Shown: positions 3,967-5,308 of the stretch, one piece after another
How positions within the stretch are numbered: the first letter of the stretch is position 1
Layout: the number at the start of each line of letters is the position of its first letter
NCBI GenBank assembly: GCA_910588425.1
Contig: CAJUPM010000026.1
Span: forward strand, 1 to 5,308
From: an uncultured Christensenellaceae bacterium
Lineage (GTDB): Bacteria > Bacillota > Clostridia > Christensenellales > Christensenellaceae
Length of the DNA stretch: 5,308 nucleotides
Reading direction: 5' to 3'
Position numbers and translations under genes: made by a program
The notes under the pieces: model-generated
Told to the model about the DNA's origin: nothing
Seen by the model: the letters and a program-made list of their open reading frames with translations, nothing else
Databases searched by the model: none

Positions 3967-5026
3967 GGCCGTCCAGCGCAGGCTGAACAAGCCGCCAAAG
4001 CGCGTCCGCATCCATGGTATCCACATGCACAGCCTCCGCGCCCAGCATCTGTGCCAGCCCGGCGACTTTATCCTGATAGACGATGGGCACCATGGGAACG
4101 CCCAGGTCTGCCGCGTAAATCAGGCTGTGCAGGCGCATCCCCAGCAGAAGCTTGCTCTGGCCGATGACGGCCAGGGCGTCCTGGGGCGCCATGGAAGGCT
4201 CGTCCACGACAAAATTGCCCAGGTTTTGGGGCAGCTTTGCCAAGATATCCCGGGCGACTCCCGCGTCTCTGCCCCGGCACATGGATAAAAACACCGCGGG
4301 CAGCCCCAGCTCATTGTTGATGCGCTGGGTTACTTCGGCCATCACGCTGGTATACCTGGCATATCTGGCGGCGTTCTTTTTGCTGCGCAGGCCCAGCCGG
4401 GTCGCGATTTTCACGGGGATGACGGCGTTCGTGTCATACCAGTGCCGGATGGCGATACAGACGTATTTTTCTGGCAGATCGTATTTCTGCCGGGCGGCGG
4501 CCTGCTCCTCCGGGGTGGGCGGATCCAGGCTGAATGCCGGGTCTGCCGTAACCTGCGCCCCAGAAACGCCCAGACGCTCCAAAAGCTCTGCCGAAAGCGC
4601 ATCCCGCAGAGTGATGAGGTGCACTTTTTTCAGCGCCCGGGCGGCCATGCGCCGGTTGATGCCAAAGCGCAGTTCGCCCACGCTGTTGGCATAAAGGCAG
4701 GTTTTTTTGCCCATGCGCTGGGCCAGCCGCAGTTTGGCCAGCCAGCGGGAGGGGTTGAAGATGGTCGTCTTATCCTGCAGCAGCCCGCCGCCTCCCAGGA
4801 TGAATACATCGCAATCGGCAATGGCCTGCCGGCAGGCTTTCTCCCGCTCGCCCAGGGCGCGGATGCCCAGATGCCCGTGCAGAGCCAGCGTCTTTTCCGG
4901 GCTGAGCGAGATGACGGTAACCTCAAAATCCGGGGTATACCGGCGCAGAAGCACCTGCAAAATCGCCTCGTCGCCCGAATTTTCCATGCCCGAGGCGCAG
5001 TGGATCACCATTTTTCTCTTTTGCAT
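3899..5026 (-). CDS. csaB-like: Polysaccharide pyruvyl transferase, CsaB-like, with a probable C-terminal frameshift
   Basis: The 375-aa reading is a polysaccharide pyruvyl transferase, predicted to add a pyruvyl ketal from phosphoenolpyruvate to a cell-wall or secreted glycan. In CsaB systems such modified wall polymers anchor S-layer-type proteins; no such partner is visible here. Motifs in order: NSGDEAIL (16-23), FILGGGGLLQD (75-85), YANSVGEL (112-119), TLRDALSAELLERLGV (139-154), ADPAFSL (161-167), IAIRHW (191-196) and LLLGMRLHSLIYAADLGVP (293-311) with the conserved RxH (His300), then VYQDKV. AGGAG lies 8 nt before the ATG at 5026. Residues 1-354 look native. The last 21 (IRKRHCKCRSGRG and onward) do not, and a better C-terminus continues in the -1 frame. 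Because the catalytic motifs are upstream, the protein may still work. It lies 15 bp after the preceding gene's stop codon. Confidence 0.9.
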   Translation of the reverse strand: MQKRKMVIHCASGMENSGDEAILQVLLRRYTPDFEVTVISLSPEKTLALHGHLGIRALGEREKACRQAIADCDVFILGGGGLLQDKTTIFNPSRWLAKLRLAQRMGKKTCLYANSVGELRFGINRRMAARALKKVHLITLRDALSAELLERLGVSGAQVTADPAFSLDPPTPEEQAAARQKYDLPEKYVCIAIRHWYDTNAVIPVKIATRLGLRSKKNAARYARYTSVMAEVTQRINNELGLPAVFLSMCRGRDAGVARDILAKLPQNLGNFVVDEPSMAPQDALAVIGQSKLLLGMRLHSLIYAADLGVPMVPIVYQDKVAGLAQMLGAEAVHVDTMDADALWRLVQPALDGQIRKRHCKCRSGRGKTRACSPS

Positions 5027-5041
5027 GAGCCGCGCTCCTCT

Positions 5042-5308
5042 CTAGCTGTGCCAGAAGTTTTCCTTTTTCAGCTTGCCCTGGCGCAGCAACCGGAATTTGC
5101 CCTTGAACCAGGCCACGATATACTTGCCGTATTTCTTGATGAGGAAGGAATAGACAAAGTGATAGCAGAACCACCTGGGGTTGAGCCAGAATTTCCAGGC
5201 CGGGACATACGGCTTTGGCACGGCAGTCAGCTCTTTGCGCACCTTTTTGTCGTTGAAATCCACATGCTCGTAGGGGTAGATAACCGAGCCGTCCTCCGCG
5301 AAGGAGAC
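5042..5308 (-). CDS. C-terminal part of an unrecognised basic protein (5' end outside the window)
   Basis: The minus-strand frame is open from the window edge to a TAG at 5044-5042, giving 88 residues beginning VSFAEDGSVIYPYEHV and ending KKENFWHS. The GTG at 5263 is not a likely start, since no ribosome site precedes it and the frame stays open upstream, so I treat this as a gene entering from the right. The visible part is rich in Lys, Arg and aromatic residues (WKFWLNPRWFCYHFVYSFLIKKYG), with a short hydrophobic stretch that could lie on a membrane surface but is not a clear transmembrane helix. I do not recognise the family. Its position 15 bp upstream of the pyruvyl transferase suggests a role in the same glycan pathway, for example as part of a transferase, but no catalytic motif is visible. 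Confidence 0.7.
   Translation of the reverse strand, partial: VSFAEDGSVIYPYEHVDFNDKKVRKELTAVPKPYVPAWKFWLNPRWFCYHFVYSFLIKKYGKYIVAWFKGKFRLLRQGKLKKENFWHS

Noticed and set aside
3955..3975. Programmed -1 ribosomal frameshift in the pyruvyl transferase
   Set aside because: The site GGC CAA ATC is not an X-XXY-YYZ slippery heptamer, and I see no reason for the short product to be favoured. A simple one-base loss is more likely.

Overview
The window looks like chromosomal DNA from a Bacillota bacterium, probably a Clostridia-type anaerobe. The reasons are strong AGGAGG/AAGGAG ribosome binding sites, sigma-A-type promoters, GC-rich genes and family content (YxjI/LURP-one, TIGR00266/AIM24, a CsaB-like pyruvyltransferase, a TIGR00374-type flippase-like protein). 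The genus cannot be named from this sequence alone. Five complete genes, one partial gene and about 0.9 kb of repeat-rich non-coding DNA are visible.

Positions 1-330 (+) form an AT-rich, self-contained cassette. It has a near-consensus promoter, two perfect inverted repeats, a 64-aa ribbon-helix-helix protein and a hairpin terminator that can work in both directions. Positions 330-523 hold a G/C-hairpin repeat (copy A) with a three-unit tandem tail.

Positions 524-1674 (-) encode an AIM24/TIGR00266 protein followed after 2 bp by a LURP-one/YxjI-like protein, clearly translated together. An intrinsic terminator (1702-1727) separates them from the upstream GNAT acetyltransferase gene (1733-2221, -), which has its own good promoter (2268-2296).

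Positions 2297-2934 contain no convincing gene. They hold an inverted copy of the G/C-hairpin repeat, a block of 58-60 bp tandem repeats, and two further direct copies of the hairpin repeat in a 117-bp duplication. The second duplicated unit contains the likely terminator of the next operon.

Positions 2935-5308 (-) are an envelope-related operon: the C-terminal end of an unrecognised basic protein, a CsaB-like polysaccharide pyruvyl transferase, and a multi-pass flippase-like membrane protein. The transferase appears to carry a -1 frameshift near 3964-3967. The displaced frame continues as a plausible C-terminal helix and ends in an ATGA overlap with the flippase start.

I found no convincing new multi-gene system. 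The most notable signals are the frameshift, the paired operators of the small regulator, and the repeat family with its inverted-repeat-flanked block.
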